NCBI GenBank assembly: GCA_002862585.1
Contig: PKDP01000015.1
Location: 1-7,986 of the forward strand
Source: Flavobacteriales bacterium
GTDB taxonomy: Bacteria; Bacteroidota; Bacteroidia; Flavobacteriales; UBA7312
Direction: 5' to 3'
DNA length: 7,986 nucleotides
Part shown: piece after piece, positions 5,882 through 7,986 of the stretch
Layout: each line of letters begins with the position of its first letter
Numbering within the stretch: the stretch's first letter is position 1
Position numbers and translations under genes: made by a program
Notes under the pieces: generated by a model
Seen by the model: only the letters and a program-made list of their open reading frames with translations
What the model was told of the DNA's origin: nothing
Databases searched by the model: none

Positions 5882-6583
5882 CTAGAAGTTTGGCTTCAGC
5901 AAATATTTAGAATAAAAGTTGTCAATGCATTCAACAGCCTCATCGGTCGTTTCTACTAGATTAAAAAGGTCTAAATCTTCTGGACTAATATTTTGTTCTT
6001 CAGCAAGCATAACTTCTCTAATCCAGTCAATTAACCCACTCCAATATTTTTTTCCAACTAAAACAATTGGAAATGGAGCTATTTTTTTGGTTTGTATTAA
6101 TGTTATAGCTTCAAAAAGTTCATCCAATGTACCAACACCGCCTGGCATTACTACAAAACCTTGAGCATACTTAACAAACATCACTTTTCTAACGAAAAAG
6201 TAATCGAAGTTGATGAGTTTGTCATTGTCTATAAAACTATTTGCCTCTTGTTCAAATGGCAGGTCGATATTTAAGCCAACAGATTTACCTTCTCCCTGTT
6301 TTGCACCTTTATTGCCAGCTTCCATTATTCCAAAGCCACCACCTGTAATTATGCCATAGCCTTTTTGAGTTAATTTTTCTGCTATTTCTTCGGCTTGTTT
6401 GTAATAAGGATTATCTGGTTTGGTTCTTGCAGAACCAAAAATAGATACGCAAGGTCCAATTTTTGAAAGTGTTTCGAATGCCTGAACAAATTCAGCCATT
6501 ATTTTAAATATTTGCCAAGAGTCACTTGTCTTGATTTCGTTCCAGCTTTTTAGTTCAAAAGCTTTTTCAATTTTTTTCTTCAT
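5882..6583 (-). CDS. LOG/TIGR00730-family nucleotide 5'-monophosphate phosphoribohydrolase-like protein
   Basis: This is a 233-residue Rossmann-fold protein of the LOG (formerly 'lysine decarboxylase-like') family. Characterised members cleave the N-glycosidic bond of nucleoside 5'-monophosphates, releasing the base and ribose 5-phosphate. Motifs in order: VSIFGSAR (46-53), GIITGGGFGIMEAGNKGA (77-94; phosphate and nucleotide binding), FFVRKVMF (129-136; R132 fits the catalytic arginine) and the signature MPGGVGTLDELFE (146-158; E155 fits the catalytic glutamate). The 45-residue N-terminal helical extension with SWQIFKIMAEFVQAFETL is longer than in minimal LOG proteins and resembles other Bacteroidota members. 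All expected catalytic residues are present, so the protein should be active. It starts 12 bp after the uvrA stop in an A-rich leader without Shine-Dalgarno and is probably co-transcribed with uvrA. Whether it acts on AMP, other nucleotides or cytokinin-like compounds cannot be read from sequence; nucleotide salvage is the likeliest role. Confidence 0.9.
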   Translation of the reverse strand: MKKKIEKAFELKSWNEIKTSDSWQIFKIMAEFVQAFETLSKIGPCVSIFGSARTKPDNPYYKQAEEIAEKLTQKGYGIITGGGFGIMEAGNKGAKQGEGKSVGLNIDLPFEQEANSFIDNDKLINFDYFFVRKVMFVKYAQGFVVMPGGVGTLDELFEAITLIQTKKIAPFPIVLVGKKYWSGLIDWIREVMLAEEQNISPEDLDLFNLVETTDEAVECIDNFYSKYLLKPNF

Positions 6584-6595
6584 GTTTTTATTATA

Positions 6596-7986
6596 TTAAT
6601 TTAGTAATTCATCTTTGAGAAATGATGCAGTATAACCATTGGTTGATTGTATAAGTTCCTCTGGAGTTCCTGTATTTATAACATCACCACCGTTTTTACC
6701 TCCATCAGCACCAATTTCTATTATGTGGTCTGTCATTTTAATAACATCGAGGTTATGTTCTATAACGACCACTGTATTTCCTTTGTCAACAATTTTTTCA
6801 AGCACTTGAAGAAGAACGTTCACATCTTCAAAATGCAATCCAGTTGTAGGCTCGTCTAATATATAAAAAGTATTTCCAGTACTTCGTTTTGCCAATTCAC
6901 TTGCTAGTTTTACTCTTTGTGATTCGCCGCCTGAGAGGGTAGTGGACTGTTGACCAAGTTTTACATAACCTAAGCCAACTTCTACTAGTGCACTGATTTG
7001 ACGTTTGATTTTAGGATGATTTTCAAAAAATTCTAAGGCTTGGTTGAGTGTCATTTCAAGTACATCGGAAATGGATTTCCCTTTGTATCTAATGTCTAAA
7101 GTTTCTTTGTTGTAGCGTTTGCCATTACAGCTTTCGCAATTGATATATACATCAGGTAAGAAATTCATTTCGATAGTTCTAACTCCAGCACCTTTACAGT
7201 CTTCGCACCTTCCGCCACTCACATTGAAGGAGAATCGACCTACTTTATAGCCTCTTGCTTTTGATTCTGGGTGATTGGTGTAAAGGGCTCTTATTTCTGA
7301 AAATACTCCCGAATAAGTTGCTGGATTTGAACGGGGTGTCCTTCCAATGGGTGATTGGTCAACTTCTATGACTTTATCGATATGTTCAAGTCCGCTAATG
7401 GCATCATATTCTAGTGGTTTTTTTACACTATTGTAAAAATGCTGATTGAGAATGGGGTAAAGCGTTTCGTTTACCAATGTGCTTTTTCCACTACCAGAAA
7501 CGCCGATAACACCTATGAATTTCGCTAGAGGGAAGTCAACATTTATATTTTTTAGATTGTTTCCTCTGGCACCTTTAATTGATATTTTTTTACCGTTACC
7601 ACTTCTCCGTTTTGGATTCGGCTTAATGGATTGATTTCCAGTTAAGTAATCAATTGTTAAAGAACCTTTGGAAAGAAACTCTTTTATATTGCCTTGAGCT
7701 ATAATACTTCCACCATGTATTCCTGCACCTGGCCCGATATCAATAATGTGGTCAGCTGACATAATCATATCCTTATCATGCTCTACAACAATAATGGAAT
7801 TGCCAATATCTCTTAGTTTCTTTAGAGATTGGATTAATTTTTGGTTATCTCTTTGGTGAAGTCCTATACTAGGCTCATCGAGAATGTAAAGGACATCGGT
7901 TAATTGCGAACCTATCTGCGTGGCTAGTCTAATGCGTTGGCTTTCACCACCCGAAATACTTCTTGAAGAACGGTTTAAGGAAAGGT
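6596..7986 (-). CDS. uvrA: UvrA, excinuclease ABC subunit A, C-terminal half (cut by window edge)
   Basis: UvrA is the damage-sensing ABC ATPase of nucleotide excision repair, working as a dimer with UvrB. The minus-strand frame is open from the window edge to TAA at 6596, giving 462 complete codons, about half of a roughly 940-residue protein. The visible part begins at the end of nucleotide-binding domain 1: signature ISGGESQRIRLA (residues 10-21 of the visible part), Walker B LYILDEPSIGLHQRDN (32-47) and VVEHD (66-70). Domain 2 follows with Walker A GVSGSGKST (161-169), the zinc module CEDC and CESC (cysteines 260, 263, 283, 286) around the beta-hairpin FLPDVYIN, signature LSGGESQR (350-357), and Walker B FYILDEPTTGLH (373-384). 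The Met at 7768 is internal, not the start. All motifs are intact and nothing suggests a pseudogene. Some Bacteroidota carry two uvrA copies; this one looks like the canonical form. Confidence 0.97.
   Translation of the reverse strand, partial: LSLNRSSRSISGGESQRIRLATQIGSQLTDVLYILDEPSIGLHQRDNQKLIQSLKKLRDIGNSIIVVEHDKDMIMSADHIIDIGPGAGIHGGSIIAQGNIKEFLSKGSLTIDYLTGNQSIKPNPKRRSGNGKKISIKGARGNNLKNINVDFPLAKFIGVIGVSGSGKSTLVNETLYPILNQHFYNSVKKPLEYDAISGLEHIDKVIEVDQSPIGRTPRSNPATYSGVFSEIRALYTNHPESKARGYKVGRFSFNVSGGRCEDCKGAGVRTIEMNFLPDVYINCESCNGKRYNKETLDIRYKGKSISDVLEMTLNQALEFFENHPKIKRQISALVEVGLGYVKLGQQSTTLSGGESQRVKLASELAKRSTGNTFYILDEPTTGLHFEDVNVLLQVLEKIVDKGNTVVVIEHNLDVIKMTDHIIEIGADGGKNGGDVINTGTPEELIQSTNGYTASFLKDELLN

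Noticed and set aside
5882..6583. Annotation of the 233-residue protein as a lysine decarboxylase
   Set aside because: The PGGxGTxxE signature marks the LOG family; the decarboxylase name is an old mislabel and no PLP-binding motif is present.
5919..6859. Plus-strand open frames opposite the LOG-family gene and uvrA (5919-6164 and 6647-6859)
   Set aside because: They are antisense to strongly conserved catalytic regions, with no start-site or domain evidence.
6596..7768. A 390-codon reading of uvrA starting at the ATG at 7768
   Set aside because: The frame stays open upstream to the window edge and encodes the conserved domain 1 signature and Walker B (SGGESQRIRLA, LDEPSIGLHQRDN), so that Met is internal.

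Overview
The window looks like core chromosome of a low-GC member of the Bacteroidota, most likely a flavobacteria-like marine or freshwater lineage (inference). The support is the AT-rich DNA, the general absence of Shine-Dalgarno sequences before start codons, a near-perfect Bacteroidota-type -7 box (TAnnTTTG), and protein types typical of the group: an outer-membrane barrel with thrombospondin type 3 and SPOR-like repeats, a stand-alone RlmL-type methyltransferase, and UvrA next to a LOG-family protein. I see no insertion sequences, phage genes, CRISPR arrays, tRNA or rRNA genes.

Layout. On the minus strand, read right to left, three genes come first: the C-terminal half of uvrA (7986 down to 6596, cut by the window edge), a LOG/TIGR00730-family nucleotide-processing protein (6583-5882), and a 709-residue outer-membrane protein (5826-3697). 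The first two are 12 bp apart and probably co-transcribed. The third follows after 55 bp and may have its own promoter. A single plus-strand gene, a THUMP-domain 23S rRNA methyltransferase of RlmL type (2481-3662), converges on the outer-membrane protein gene. The two share a hairpin that should terminate transcription in both directions and that contains the methyltransferase stop codon.

Divergent from the rRNA methyltransferase, across 47 bp, runs a compact minus-strand operon: a class I SAM-dependent methyltransferase (2433-1708), a ZIP metal transporter (1711-1001), a small P-loop ATPase of AAA_28 type (1001-495) and the N-terminal third or so of a RecQ helicase (477-1, cut by the window edge). 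The first three genes overlap at stop/start codons (ATGA and TAATG), so translational coupling is likely.

Together these are DNA repair and recombination (UvrA, RecQ), rRNA modification, metal handling and envelope functions. No clearly new system is visible. The parts most worth a second look are the overlapping methyltransferase-ZIP-ATPase-RecQ cluster, the ZIP protein with a missing transport-site acid and two His-rich loops, and the outer-membrane protein whose usual OmpA peptidoglycan-binding domain is replaced by three diverged SPOR-like repeats. No gene-free stretch exceeds 60 bp.
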